Origin: Adineta ricciae
Lineage: Eukaryota; Rotifera; Eurotatoria; Adinetida; Adinetidae
Assembly (NCBI GenBank): GCA_905250025.1
Contig: CAJNOJ010000281.1
Span: forward strand, 66,985 to 130,984
Reading direction: 5' to 3'
DNA: 64,000 nt
Position 1 is the first letter of the stretch, and each line of letters begins with the position of its first letter. The notes under the pieces were generated by a model that made no database searches, was not told the DNA's origin, and worked only from the letters and a program-made list of their open reading frames with translations. The position numbers and the translations under genes are program-made. Of the stretch, positions 12,064-24,340 are shown piece after piece.

Positions 12064-12092
12064 CATTAACATACCAGCAGATGTCATCCTCT
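12064..12092 (-). repeat. Right terminal inverted repeat of the hAT element
   Basis: The reverse complement reads AGAGGATGACATCTGCTGG then TATGTTAATG, matching the left end with about three to four mismatches. Confidence 0.75.
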
Positions 12093-12854
12093 CACATTTA
12101 CAACCGGGAAGTACAATTGTGTGTACGACGCAACCGCTTTTTATAAAATTTACAAGAGTTTCTGAGCGCTTACACCCATCCTTCGACAAATTCTGTCTAT
12201 TTGGGTGCCATGTAGTATACTGCATCAATAGACCGTCAATTTAGTTATGCGGAGCAAATTTTTAATCAACAACATTTTACCTTAGATCTCACGATTGTAA
12301 ATAATATTCTTTCTCTTCGTTTATTACAGAAGTAAAGGCGTAAGATGCAATCAGTTTATTTTTCATATTTTAATCTTTATATCGAGTTGGATTCTGTTGT
12401 GCGTATCTGAAGATAATTTGTATAAGTTAGTTTTTTCTGATTTGTATCTATATTCTCAACAACCGAAACGATTTCCGTTTTTTCTAGTTCGTTTCGATAT
12501 TCGGTGTCACGGTAGTTAACGAAACCAAAAATTTTCTCACGTCACACGATTTGTCTCTCGTTTTTAGAGCGTTTTTGACATCTTAACTCCGGGGTTTTTA
12601 GTCTCGTGTCATTCAATTAAAAAAACAAACATAATAACGAAATAAAAAAAAAACTTCAGTAGATTAAATAGCAATGCTTTTCATCACGATTCAAATCACT
12701 AACATCGATTATGTAGAATTGACTTTATTGTCCAAGTCAACAGTATTGCTGCTCTACTAAAAGTTCCATTACGATTTATACTCAACTTCGAGATACTTTC
12801 TATCGTTCATTTCGTTTGAATACAATCTGTATAAGAAGGTGAGAACAAATGACT
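12093..12854. other. Intergenic, nothing recognised
   Basis: AT-rich spacer from the right end of the hAT element to the dead ART-TPR fragment. No coding signal seen. Confidence 0.4.
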
Positions 12855-13070
12855 TAACGCCGTCAAAAGTTTATCGAGTCGTTCAGAAGTTCAATGACCA
12901 AGAAGAAAATGAGTTTTCGTTAAATTTGAATGGAAATTAAGTAAAAATTTCTCCAAACTTTCTAAAGCTGAACCATAATTATGTTGAGTGACTGTTCATC
13001 AAAAGATGATCATTTCCTACTGAATGAAGTAAATATTCTAATACCTGTTGAGAGACACAGCGACCACAGT
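12855..13070 (-). pseudogene. ART-TPR fragment, copy A (partial duplicate)
   Basis: About 125 nt (12868-12990) are nearly identical to 16915-17037, with weaker similarity extending toward 13070. Read on the minus strand it encodes a TPR stretch (HNYGSALESLE, NLTKTHFLLGH) followed by the same TGA stop as copy B. Nothing else of the gene remains here. Confidence 0.75.
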
Positions 13071-13470
13071 AACCAGGCTTATAAACTATGTGGCAAGTCC
13101 GTTACTGATAGTCTATATTGTACATATATACTTTATCGGTATTGAAAAGTTAGTTAAACTACTGATTTCGATTTCTTTGTAGGTAAAAAGATGATACGTA
13201 TCAGACGTTGTTTTACATTAACTTACTTTTTTCATTTAATTGGATAAAATAAATTCATACCAATTGAAACTACTGTTACTTGAAAGTATAGATGACAAAA
13301 AGAACATCGGCACTTTCACTCACAGTATTTTTCTCTTTTCTGCCGTTTTTAATGCGTTCCTGCGTAATAATGTGAGAAAAACAAATAAATCACTTGTTTT
13401 TTTTCTTCAATCAAGAGTGGGTTTTTTGTATTACTCTTTTGAAAATTCTACACATAGAGAAGTAATTTTA

Positions 13471-14992
13471 ATGGATAATATGAATCTATCGGACGACTTT
13501 TTACGATGTCCAATAACATTGGAATTATTTAATGAGCCAGTCTCGGCACCAGATGGTCATACCTATGAGAAACACGCTATCGAACAATGGATTAGAAATC
13601 ATGGAAACAGTCCTATGACACGTCAACCAATTTCAATGAAAGATTTAATACCTAATCGCACCATCTTATCTGCAGTCAATAGTTTTGAAACAATACTACG
13701 TCAAAAGAATTTTCAATTTACATTAGATGTTGACATAAGAAAAAAGGGTAGACGACCATTATTTCAAGCAACTGGTAAAACAATCTATGGCGCAGAATGG
13801 TTAACAGCTAACGATCAACGACCTGAAATAGTTTTATTGAAAATAGATGGTGCTCGAGCAAGAAAAGAAGCATCATTTTATGTCAATTTAAGTCGTCATC
13901 CAAATATCATACGAACATTTGGTTTTGTCTATGATCCAAATATTCCTGATCAAGAAAATACAGTTATACTTTTACAAGAATATGCATCTGAAGGAAGTTT
14001 ATACGATTTGTTGCAAGATCGAAGAATTGTTCCCGATGAAAAAATACTTATTTACCTATTTTTGCAGATTATCGAAGGAATGATTTGTTTGGCATCGAAT
14101 AATGTTGTTCATGGTGATCTGGCATGTCGTAATGTTTTGATCTTTCGTTTTGATGAAAACGAACCAGAGAGAAATGTTGTGAAAATTACCGATTTCGGTC
14201 TGAGTCGGCATAATCAACTATATTCGAGAGCACCAGGTGCAGCAAGAACAACACTAGACATTTGTCCTGTTCGTTATGCAGCACCAGAAATACTTGCCTC
14301 ATTTAAAACATCAGTAAATTATACAGAAAAATCAGATATTTATTCCATGGGTGTATTAATGTGGGAAACATATTGTCGAGGTTCAGTACCATGGACAAAT
14401 ATTGAACGAGATGAAGATGTTATACAACGAGTAAGAAATGGAGAAATCTTGCCTCAACCATCCAATTGTACTCAACCTTATTGGTCAATCATTAAAGAAA
14501 CATGGGCTATATCACCAGAAGATCGTCCGACATTCAATGAATTGAAACATCGTCTCTTCAGGCAATATTACCGTGAAGGAGTAATCGATGTACCGAGGAA
14601 TATAAACACACAAAATTTTGCTCGATACACCGATGATTGCACTAAAATACCAAAACAAACAGCTCAATATCAACAAATAGAACGACCAGCAACAGTTACA
14701 CGACCGGGTAATCGAATCTTCATTTCTATATCTTTCGATGTGATTCATATTTATTTTACTCATAGATCGTCAACATCACTTGAATTGTCGTGGTCGTCTT
14801 TGTTCCACGTGTGGCAAATGTCGTGATTGGTATCTTAATTGTGGATCTCCTCGAAAGCGTAAGAGTGGATCTTGTAATGCCTATAAGATGGATATTCTTA
14901 CCGCTTGTCAACTTATGGTTGTTGGAATCACTACAGATATGCGTCCTTTACAGGATAAACATATGTGTCTTTGTATCGATAATAGAAGTTGA
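13471..14992 (+). CDS. U-box E3 ligase / protein kinase fusion, 487 aa
   Basis: Exons 13471-14707 and 14766-14992; the 58-nt intron runs from CCGG|GTAATC to CATAG|ATCG. I chose the ATG at 13471, just before the U-box; the frame is open from 13240, but that extension has no domain. Residues 5-75: U-box (LRCPITLELFNEPVSAPDGH, IEQWI, SPMTRQP), which binds E2 enzymes. Residues about 100-365: kinase with the beta3 Lys in VLLKI, catalytic loop VHGDLACRNVL near 213 (HGD, so not an RD kinase), DFG in ITDFGLSR near 240 and APE in YAAPEIL. The loop reads like a tyrosine or TKL kinase. After the splice comes a Cys cluster (CRGRLCSTCGKC). The likely role is signalling coupled to ubiquitination in the cytoplasm; no partner is visible nearby. 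Confidence 0.85.
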
Positions 14993-16020
14993 ATCTTGAA
15001 TAATAATAATTCTTCGGTTTGTTTTATCTGTTATTAGGGAACGAGAATATTTTCTTTCACGCTGATTAGGTTTTCATGATTCATATGAAAAGAAGAAATA
15101 CAGACGAAATGGACATACATCGTAATCGAATGATTTTCGTTAATCAGAGAATATTCTTTTTGTGAAGTTTCTGTTTATGTTATAAAGTAGGTGATAAATT
15201 TGAATGCTTCTGTTCGTTAGTATTTCTATTTTAAAATCTCGTATTTTTTAGTTTATGTCGATTTATTGTATTGAGTTGAGCTCGTTTCAGTAGTGCTTCC
15301 TACACTTGTTCGTCATAAAAACAAAAACCCAAAGTAGATCAAATCATTGAAAACCTTTTGTACTATTACCGCAAGCTCATGCTCATGAAAATCAAATGCA
15401 TCGACTAAAGCAACAAAATTTGAATGAAGCCAAGATTAAATACCACGTAAAATATGAGATTCACGTTCATAGATTTTTCAGCTATAAAAGATTTACAAAT
15501 GTCCGCAGTCAAACATCCTATATCTATCTCTAGTGTTTTGCATACATAAAGACATTTTTTTTGTTCTCAATCTTTGGTCTAAACTATTAGAACTATTGTG
15601 AATTTATAGATATATCTTGGTTATCTATAAGTTATTAAAAATTACGGACAATAATAAAAATAGAAAACCGAATAATTTCAAACTGATGAAAACAAAAGAT
15701 ATTCATAGTCTAAAATAATTACCACAGAAACTAACAGACGAGAACTATTCATTCAAAATAACGTTATTATTCTGTTATTTAGTTCCCATACTGCTTTAAT
15801 GGAATCAGTTTGTTTAGGGTCTCTTATATCCTGCCATGTAAACATCGATAAGTACGGAAAGTTGTATTGATGTGGTTCTATTTATTCTGTGAAATCACAC
15901 GAAGGGAAAATAACAAATAGCCAAGATTGTTGGTAGGATTTCGTTTATTATATAATCACCTACGCAAGAACAATATAAACAACACATTATTTGTCATAGG
16001 TGGGAAGTACGATAGATTCA
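14993..16020. other. Intergenic, nothing recognised
   Basis: About 1 kb of AT-rich spacer between the U-box kinase and the dead monooxygenase. No coding or RNA signal seen. Confidence 0.4.
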
Positions 16021-16685
16021 GTAGGCGGTGCAAAAACCTTTTTAGCCAGATTTCCTGCACCCATTCTCAAACCAAAACGTACGGCGCGCAGTACTGTATG
16101 AAACATAATGATTTCTCATTCAGTCTGTGGATTTGCAATCTACGGTGTTCTAGGAATCAAAGTTTGCGCTGGTACAATGAATGGGCGAAGAACACTTTCA
16201 TAGGAAGCAAATGCATCTTTATCATCTTTATGACCAAGCGATTTCTCCAGCAAGAATATAGGCTCCTACAATTTCAGTAGTTGTACCCATGCCAATCATT
16301 GGCGAAGGACAATAAGCAGCATCACCTACTAAGACAATTTGATTTGTGCAACTTCTTTTAGATAAAACACGAGGTGCTTCCCAGTCGGCATCTTGAAATA
16401 ACTTATATATTTCTGCCTTTTGTCTTTCTATGTCGAGTTTTCCTAGTCCATTTTCAGAAGTACAGGTTCCTAGATAAGCAGTTGTCTTTGCAGAGCTGAT
16501 TTGTACTCGATCCTTGACGACAGTTATATTATCTTCAAAGATCTATTCGACATCGGTATGAGTATGTTCATGAAGTATCGTAGCGAGCTCTCCTCGCATT
16601 ATCTCTATTTCGGAAACGAAACTTGGACCATACCCATTGCATTGAGAGGAAAGGCAGCTTTTGTATTATTTTTTCTAATATGATT
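16021..16685 (-). pseudogene. FAD-dependent monooxygenase, dead fragment
   Basis: On the minus strand the C-terminal half of a UbiH/PHBH-type FAD monooxygenase can be followed. It has ELATILHEHT in one frame, then DADWEAPRVLSKR, the FAD signature VLVGDAAYCPSPMIGMGTTT and VGAYILAGEIA, then after a frame change DAFASYESVLRPF and FHTVLRAVRF. At least one frameshift (near 16240) and several stops (including TAG and TGA in the last 120 nt) break it, and the N-terminal NAD/FAD domain is missing. Confidence 0.8.
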
Positions 16686-16789
16686 GACGTTGAAAATAAT
16701 AATACATAGTGAAAACTATACAATATGTGTTGTTAGTTGGTTATATTTCAACGAAGATTCTGAAAATGTAATTGAAGAGTATTAAGTAA

Positions 16790-17600
16790 CATTTACTCAT
16801 TTGTCTTCGAAATATTTTCTATGGCTTATATCATTTGACGATAGTTGATATCAGTAGGTGAGAACAACTTTTCCTGTATGGATAACGTCGATGTGTAATA
16901 ATTCATTGCCATCGATAGTTTATCGAGTCGTTCAGAAGTTCAATGACCAAGAAGAAAATGAGTTTTCGTTAAATTTGAATGGAAATTAAGTAAAAATGTC
17001 TCCAAACTTTCCAAAGCTGAACCATAATTATGTTGAGTATAATGAACTTTTCCTAGATTTTCATAAGTTCTAACTGTTTATCAAGATGATCATTTCCTAA
17101 TTCTAATGCTTGTTGAAAGATACTTGAAGCGAATTGAGAATCTTCTTTTTCTAAATGAACTTCACCGATGAAATTGTAAAATGTACCAATCGTACTCGTT
17201 TCGATTTGGTTCTCGACATGTTTCATTGCTTGTTCATACCAATTCAATGCTCGTTTATTTTCATATTTAGCATGAGTAATTTGTCCCAGATGAACTAATG
17301 TAAAGAATTGATCATTAGAATTCGAATGACGTAATTGTTCTCGATACAAATGTTCAGCTTGATCTAAATGAGCCATATCACGTAAAAATATAATAGAAAG
17401 AATCAAGATTAGATTGACTAGTAATTGAATTTCGAATCCATTTGAAGAAATCTTTTAATTGATGATCATGTTGTCTGCATAATTGAAGTTGGACAAACCA
17501 ATGTTGTTTTTCTTGACAGAATCGAACATTAACTAATCGAAAAACACATTCAGCCATGAATAAATCTTCTGCTTCTGTTTCAAATTGACTTTCAGTAAAT
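16790..17600 (-). pseudogene. ADP-ribosyltransferase/TPR gene remnant, copy B
   Basis: On the minus strand this begins in the C-terminal edge of an ART domain (AEDLFMAECVFRLVNV, then QHWFVQLQLCRQHDHQL), aligning with the same place in the intact gene at 51181 (EEELLLTIGSVFRIVDV). It continues into TPRs (AHLDQAEHLYREQLRHS, ALNWYEQAMKHVE, SSIFQQALELGNDHL). A frameshift occurs near 17070 and a TGA follows FLLGH near 16948. The ART start and catalytic Arg and Ser are gone. It lies directly downstream of an NHL gene on the same strand. Confidence 0.75.
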
Positions 17601-17630
17601 AAAATGAAAACAAAAAAATAATAAATAATT

Positions 17631-19270
17631 TCAATTGATAAGAATATTTTTTTGAATTCTTTTAAAGCCCGAATCAGCAATATATAAATCTCCATTGAAT
17701 TTATCCAGATAAATTCCTTCTGAATAAAATAAATATTCAGTTGTATTTGATCGTTCATCCATAGACCCTTCATATGGTTTTCCAATAATATCAACACCTG
17801 TTAATCCTGTGAATTGATTAACTAATTTAATTGTTTTATCTTGTGATATATAAATATTTCCATGACAATCACATTCAATTCCACTTGGACATATATCTCC
17901 ATTTTGCAGTATAATTTCACCTTTAGTTGAATTTTTTGACCAACGTTGAATTCTATTTCCATCAGCAACATATAAATCATTTGTAAAGTGATCAATAAAA
18001 ATACTTCGTGGATAAGATAATCGATTTACTTCTGAACTTGCTGTTCCATTTCCTGCAACAACTAAATAATCTTTATAATTTGGCGCCAACCATTTCACAA
18101 CTCGATGATTATTAAATTCAGAAATAAAAATATTTAAATTTTCATCTAAAGACATTCCGTACGAACTTGTTTTTTTGCCATTAATTAAAATTGTTGATTT
18201 ATTTAAATTTTCTACGAAATATTGAACACGATAATATCCTTGAGAATCTTGATCAAGAAAATATAAATTATCATTTTCTTGATTAATAAATAAACAACGT
18301 GGATAAATTATATTGAATTTTTCATCAAGAATGATTTGACCATGTTGTTTTTGTCCAAATAAATATTTTCTTATTTGATTATTATTTGTATCAGCAACAT
18401 AAATATTTCTTTTACTATCAAGATAAACAGATGTTGGCCCTCTAAGTTTATTTAATTGATCATTTGATGCATAAGGTACTCCAGCTACAATTTCTCCTTC
18501 TTGTCGATATTGTGGATTTAAACGACATGCCGATAAATTTACATTTTCTATAATTGAAAAATAAATTCAAAATTTCTTTTCAGAAATTCTAGGAAAACTT
18601 CTGATTTCATTGATGATTTATATGTAATGAAAAAAGTCTATGAGAGATGAACTATTCTTAAACGTCTGAAAATTCTAAATTTATCATTAAAAATCTTTTT
18701 CGATTTACACGATTTATAATCTCTTTTGAATTTTTATCTACCGGAATTACGATTGTATAAGTATGGACAACGGATTTTTCTTAGCAGGAAAACTATGAAT
18801 TTAGTTGAGTTGGTTCGTATATCTTTTAAAGAATTTTGAGAAAAAAAGTTTAAAACCCCCCTGTATTTTCTCTCATGGATGGTCTGATGAATAATCATAT
18901 TTTTGTCAATGACTCATCTATTTTTTGACGGATCGATTGTATCTTCGAATTCAACCGAAATATTGATAAGAATGAACTGTGTAGAAAATTTCACCTATTC
19001 ATTTTTGAGTACATTAGAAAAGCTAAAATCTTCACCTATAGTTGATGTTAAAGTAGAACTTTGTGATGCTGTTGGAAATGTCGAAGATTTTTGTTTATAT
19101 AAAAATATTGATATACCACTAATTAATAAAACAATAAAAAGAATAATTGCACAAATAATTAATTTTAATTTTAAATTTTCAAATCGAACGGTATTTTGTG
19201 AAATAGAATGTTCAATAATAGGTTCGTCATCACGTACAACATGTGGAATTTGTAGAGAAAAATTTGCCAT
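17631..19270 (-). CDS. Single-pass membrane protein with NHL beta-propeller (NHL gene 1)
   Basis: Exons 19270-19036 and 18547-17631 (383 aa), joined by a 488-nt intron (G|GTGAAG to TTATAG|AA) that keeps frame and yields TIENVNLSACRL. Exon 1 gives a short N-terminus, a membrane segment near residues 37-57 (LIICAIILFIVLLISGISIF) and a Ser/Thr-rich stalk. Exon 2 gives NHL repeats such as GPTSVYLDSKRNIYVADTNN, PRSIFIDHFTNDLYVADGN and GIYLDKFNGDLYIADS. The topology suggests a type II protein with the propeller outside; NHL propellers bind proteins or RNA, but the partner is unknown. Three more genes of the same plan lie within 10 kb. Confidence 0.8.
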
Positions 19271-19551
19271 AAACTGAAATATTAAATCAATGTGTGAAAT
19301 GAACGATATGATAAAGATAAAGTAACTGTCAAATCATGTCATTTTGCACAATATCATCGAAAAAATATCCATTAGTCACTATGATTTTCTCTCGAAAGTA
19401 ATGATCGGACGAAAAGGAAGTGAGTCATTGTCGAATGTTTCTTTTTCGTTATCCTAAATGGTCGCTTATTCAACATTGATTTACCATGAAAAGAAAATTA
19501 TTGAAGTGTATCGAATATTATCATTTTTTGATTTTAGAAAAAATATTTTCA

Positions 19552-22019
19552 ATGCAAGAAACTTCTGTTAAACGTTATCCTCTTGATTTATTCAATAATG
19601 AAGAAATTTGTAATCCATTAACATTAATATGGTTGGATAAAACATGTAATGATGATTTACTTGATCCATCATATGTTCGAACATTATTAAAAAAATCTCA
19701 TCAGAATTGTTTATTTTATAATGATATCAAAGTATTTATTGAACATATTCATAAACAATTGATATTTCAAAAAAGTACTCTTTTAATTGTATCAGGATCT
19801 TTTGCTGAAATTCTTTTAAATGATCATTCAATTCGAAGGAAAATTTCTTCGATGAGTATTTTTTNNNNNNNNNNNNNNNNNNNNNNNNNNNNNNNNNNNN
19901 NNNNNNNNNNNNNNNNNNNNNNNNNNNNNNNNNNNNNNNNNNNNNNNNNNNNNNNNNNNNNNNNATTATTTTTTGTAATGATATCAATAAATATTCGAAA
20001 TATTCGAAATCCAGTCATTTTATTGATATTTGTGTTGATTATAATTCATTAAAAGAATCTATTGAACGTATTTTCTTACCATTAACACATGATTTAGATG
20101 AGAATCGTCAATTTAATACAATTCGTTTTTTAAAAACAAAATCTTCTTATAATACAAATGCAGTTTATTCTTATATGTTATTTGTTGAAATATTAAAAGA
20201 AGTTCCACAAACAGATCAAGCTAAAGATTATATGTTAAATAAAATCAAAGATTGGAATCGTTTTAATCCAACACAACTTGAATATATTGAAACATTTCGA
20301 AATACTTATAAACCAAATCAAGCTATTAAATGGTATACAGAACAATCATTTATGTATATTTATGTTAATCGAGCATTTCGAACAGAAAATGTTTCAATGT
20401 GGTATTTATTTCGATTTTATATTAAAGATTTATGTGAACAAATTGAACAAGTTTATCACGAACAAAATAATAAAGAATGCTTAATACTTTATCGTGGTCA
20501 AGGTCATTTACCAAAACAAGAATTTGAAAATCTTTGTTCAAATATTGGTGGTCTTATATCAACAAATGGATTTTTATCATCAACAAAATCATTTCCTTTA
20601 GCTGAATTTTTTCTTGGAGGTGCTCATGATACCGAAACTTCTTGTGCAGTTATTTTTGAAATCACAGTTGATGCAAAGAATCTTAAAAGTACGATATTTG
20701 TTGATATTAGTCAACATTTACCAGAATTAGGCGAAGAAGAAATACTTTTTAATATTGGAACAATTTTTCAAATTGATTCTGTTGAACGTGAAGAAGATTT
20801 TTGGAGAATTAAAATTCATGCAACTGACGATGGATCAATGGAAATAAAAGATAAAATGGATTTAATGAAAAAAAAATTTAAAACAACAAATTTAAATCTT
20901 TTATTTGGTCGATTATTAATTGATATGGGTTTATTTGATAAAGCTCAATCATATTTTAATTTAATTCTACAAATTTTACCTGAAAAACATCAAGATTTAC
21001 CATTAATTAATGATCATTTAGGTGATCTTCAAATGCGTATTCCAAATTATAATAAAGCATTTAAACATTTTCAATTATCATTAAATTTGAAAGAAGAATT
21101 TTTTTCTAAGGATTGTACAAAAATGTGTATTACATATAATCATTTAGGAAATTATTATAAAGCTATTGAAGATACTTCAAAAGCTTTTTATTATTATGAA
21201 AAAACATTAAAATATGAAGATAATCTGATTAATATTGGAATAACAAAATTAAATCTTTCATCAATTTATCTAATGAAACGAGAATTTGAAAAAGCTGAAA
21301 AGATTTGTTTAGATGCACATGAAATCTTTCATAAATTAGAACCTCCTTCTTATGGAGAAATTCTTTTATGTCAAGGAATATTAGGTGATATTTCATTCGA
21401 AAGAAAAGGATATCAACAAGCAGAAAGTTTTTATCATGTTGCATTTGATATGGCAAAAAAATATTTCTCTTTTGGTGATTCTCGTTTGATTAATTGTATA
21501 AATGCATTAGCAAATTTTTATCAAAAACAAGGTAATACTTCTTATGCTTTATATTTTTGTTATCAACAATTAAATGAACATAAAAAATATTTATCAGATG
21601 AAAATCATCTCAATATTGCACAGATTTATATGAAAATTGCTGATTTATTAAATGATAAAAATTATTATAGAAGAGCTTTAAAAATATTTCAAAATAATTT
21701 ACGTAAAGATTATTTCTCAAATGCAAATTGTCTCTTAAAATTGGCTTCGTTTTATTCAAATGAACAATCTTTATATTGTTATATTAAAGCAAATAAATTA
21801 TATAAAAAAATTTATCCAAAAAATCATTCATCAATTATTAAAACACAAAAACAAATAGATGAACTTAAAAAAATGAATATTATTGAAAAATCTTTCGAAC
21901 AAGAACCAATTCTTATTGATTATTTAAATCAATTTATATTTAATAATAATTCTATTCATTTAAATAATCAATCTTCTTCTCTTCAAACATTGGACCATCA
22001 ATCCAATATAGAACTTTAA
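19552..22019 (+). CDS. ADP-ribosyltransferase/TPR protein, interrupted by an assembly gap
   Basis: The start chosen at 19552 (MQETSVKRYPLDLF) follows a possible acceptor (TTTTGATTTTAG); the frame is open from 19486. An N-terminal alpha/beta domain (LTLIWLDKT, LLIVSGSFAE) precedes 100 Ns (19865-19964). After the gap the frame reopens (frame of 19965) into an arginine-type ART domain with R-S-E features: LYRGQG, STNGFLSSTKS and ELGEEEILF. About eight TPRs follow to residue 800 or so (for example DKAQSYFNLIL, AFYYYEKTLKYED). Such enzymes would transfer ADP-ribose from NAD to protein side chains; the TPRs would bind the partner. The two sides of the gap are in different nominal frames because the gap length is a placeholder. 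Paralogue of the gene at 51181. Confidence 0.8.
19865..19964. other. Assembly gap of 100 N inside the ART-TPR gene
   Basis: Exactly 100 N. Both flanks contain TATTTTTT: the left contig ends with it and the right one has it from its third base. See findings. Confidence 0.95.
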
Positions 22020-22461
22020 AGATATCAACATGATAAACAAAGTTAATTCAACTTCTTCTGTTTATTTATCAAATAATAAACTTTTATCTTATTATCAATG
22101 ATTTCAATCATTATTTAGAACGAATATTTCTTCATAACAAAGACTCTTTTGAGAATATTTTTAACATTTAATATTACATAATAACGAAGTTTATAATATG
22201 GTGAAATGTTGGATGATGAATTCCAGACAGATTCAAAAAGATTCCAAAGTTTTATTAATTCAAAAAACACTCGTCGTGTCGACTTACTTTACCCTCGACT
22301 GTGGAAGACAGGTATTTTCTACATGTGTCAATAACGAAATAAATTGATCTAGCAACTTTATATATATACGAGGAAACGATTCAAATTTGTTTTCTAACCT
22401 AAACTCAATGTGATTATCTAATTCTTTCTACTAAACATATTTCTTTTATTAACATTTTTAG
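22020..22461. other. Intergenic, nothing recognised
   Basis: Spacer between the ART-TPR gene and NHL gene 2 on the same strand; it must carry the promoter of the latter. No sharp motif seen. Confidence 0.4.
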
Positions 22462-24153
22462 ATGAATGATAATATTGAACAAGATTTATCAAATACTAAT
22501 TCGACAAATGGTTATGTTCGTCTTTCAACTGATGATAATCAAATAAATCGAAACTATGTCATTTTAACTTACAAACAAATTTTAACTGTTGTTTCATGTG
22601 TATTAACAATAATTATTCTTTTATTGGTTACAATTGTGATCATCTTTGTCAAAACAAACAATCAAACTATTTATACAACATATAACACAACATCGGGAAC
22701 AACAATAACAACAACAGAAACATCAACAATAGAATTAACAACATCAACAAAAACAACAACTAAAATTTTATCAAAAATTGAAAGTTAGAAAGATTTTTTA
22801 AATTTAAATAGAATTCTAATATTCTTAATTAAGATATCTATTGAGTTTTATAAAAAATGAAAGAGGAATAATGTAAATAGATTTGACAAGAATCCAAATT
22901 CATTCGTCTATACTAAATTATTCATATTATCATTGACATCGTCTCGATTTTTGAGTATAGAATATGAACAGTTTTTTTTGATCTTCCAGACTATTTTCAT
23001 GATATGACATGTTAAAAACCAATTCAAACTCTCAATCTAATAACCTTGAGTTAATAAACAGTCGATATTTTCTATTTCAATTTTACATTAGTTTCTATTC
23101 TTATTGTTGTTCAATCTTTTTCGAATGTCATTAAAAGTATGAAAGTTTTCACTTTTCTTTTTTCATCACTTAGCATCAACAACGCAAAGTGTATTATCAT
23201 CATCTTGTCCCATTCCAATTACGAACGCTGAATGGAACCAAAAAAGTATTATTTTTGTAAATCCTCTTGCTCGGTGTCTTTTAAATGAAAATGGACTTTG
23301 TCGACCACAAGATTTATTTATTGATAATATGCATGATAATCTTTATGTTGTTGATACACAGAATAATCGTATACAAAAATATTCATTAACTGAACCATAT
23401 GATCCACAACAAGGTGCAGTTGGTCTAACTGTTGCTTCGAAAAATCTTATTGAACCTCAAAGTATATTTGTTGATAATGAAACAGAAGATATGTATATAT
23501 TAGATCATATAACTAAAATAACACAACGATCATTTGATTCAGGTTATCGTGTTCATTTATGGAAAAAAAATGATCAAACTGGAAGAATATTATTTAGTGA
23601 AGTAGTAGGTGAATATGGATTTGGAAAGAATCAAGCATCATACCTAACATTAGATAAAGAAATGAATATTTATGTTGGAACAAAATTTTATATAAAAAAA
23701 TGGTTATTTTCAAGTAATTATACTAAAAAAATGCACGTAGCAGGAAAGACTGGAGCAGAAGCAAGTGGCCCAAGTGATTTATGGGATCCGTATGCCTTTT
23801 ATGTTGATGACGATTTAACATTATACATTGCTGATTGGCAAAATAAACGAATTCAAAAATGGTTATTTAATGCAACTGAAGGTATTACTCTTGCAAGTAA
23901 TTTACTATATGTTTATGGATTAACAATGGGTTGTAATGGATATCTTTATTATACTGATGTTTATGATCACTCAATATTTCAATTAAATTTAAAGAATAAT
24001 GAGAAAACAAGAGTTATTGGTGATGGAAGTCAGAGGCCTCTAAAGAAAATGCTATTTGCAACGGTGATGAAATTTGATAAATTTGGAAATATTTTCGTCA
24101 TCGATAGTGATTCGGGATATCGAATACGGAAATTTTCGATTATACAAAAATAA
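22462..24153 (+). CDS. Single-pass membrane protein with NHL beta-propeller (NHL gene 2)
   Basis: Exons 22462-22783 and 23174-24153, 433 aa. The intron is 390 nt (A|GTTAGA to CACTTAG|CA) and the phase fits. Exon 1: about 37 polar residues, a membrane segment (ILTVVSCVLTIIILLLVTIV, near 40-63) and a Thr-rich stalk that should be heavily O-glycosylated. Exon 2: SCPIPITNAEWNQKSIIF leader, then NHL repeats (QDLFIDNMHDNLYVVDTQN, PQSIFVDNETEDMYILDH, FYVDDDLTLYIADWQNKRI, MKFDKFGNIFVID). Likely extracellular propeller on a type II anchor. The propeller exon is very close to that of NHL gene 3, while the anchor exon is not. Confidence 0.85.
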
Positions 24154-24340
24154 TTTATCATCTTCATTGTAAAACTCTTCTGTTTCTTTTTATCACTTTT
24201 CTAAAACTAACAAACAGAATCATTTTTAATATTTTCATTTCGTATTTTCTAAATTTGAGATAAAATGAATTTTCAATATTTAGTATAAATAACACTTCAA
24301 ATAATTAATCTTTTGTTTTTATTTTAATTTTATTTTTAAG

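Larger units (their letters stand above)
8839..12092 (-). mobile_element. hAT-type DNA transposon, apparently complete
   Basis: A 3.25-kb unit is bounded by inverted repeats at 8839-8866 and about 12064-12092 (shared core AGAGGATGACA, then TGCTGGTATGTTA, with a few mismatches). It encloses a five-exon transposase gene that is open throughout. Purine-rich AGGAGG tracts lie just inside both ends. I do not see an 8-bp target duplication immediately outside the repeats (GAAAGGAA against CACATTTA), so the exact ends may be slightly different or the duplication has decayed. Confidence 0.75.

Noticed and set aside
11744-12244. Plus-strand open frame with Arg/Lys run
   Set aside because: Antisense to the hAT transposase start and reading through the AGGAGG purine tract.
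13240-13470. Upstream extension of the U-box kinase
   Set aside because: Open by chance; the U-box begins a few residues after the ATG at 13471 and the extension has no domain.
15927-16683. Plus-strand open frames
   Set aside because: Antisense to the dead FAD monooxygenase, whose motifs are clear on the minus strand.
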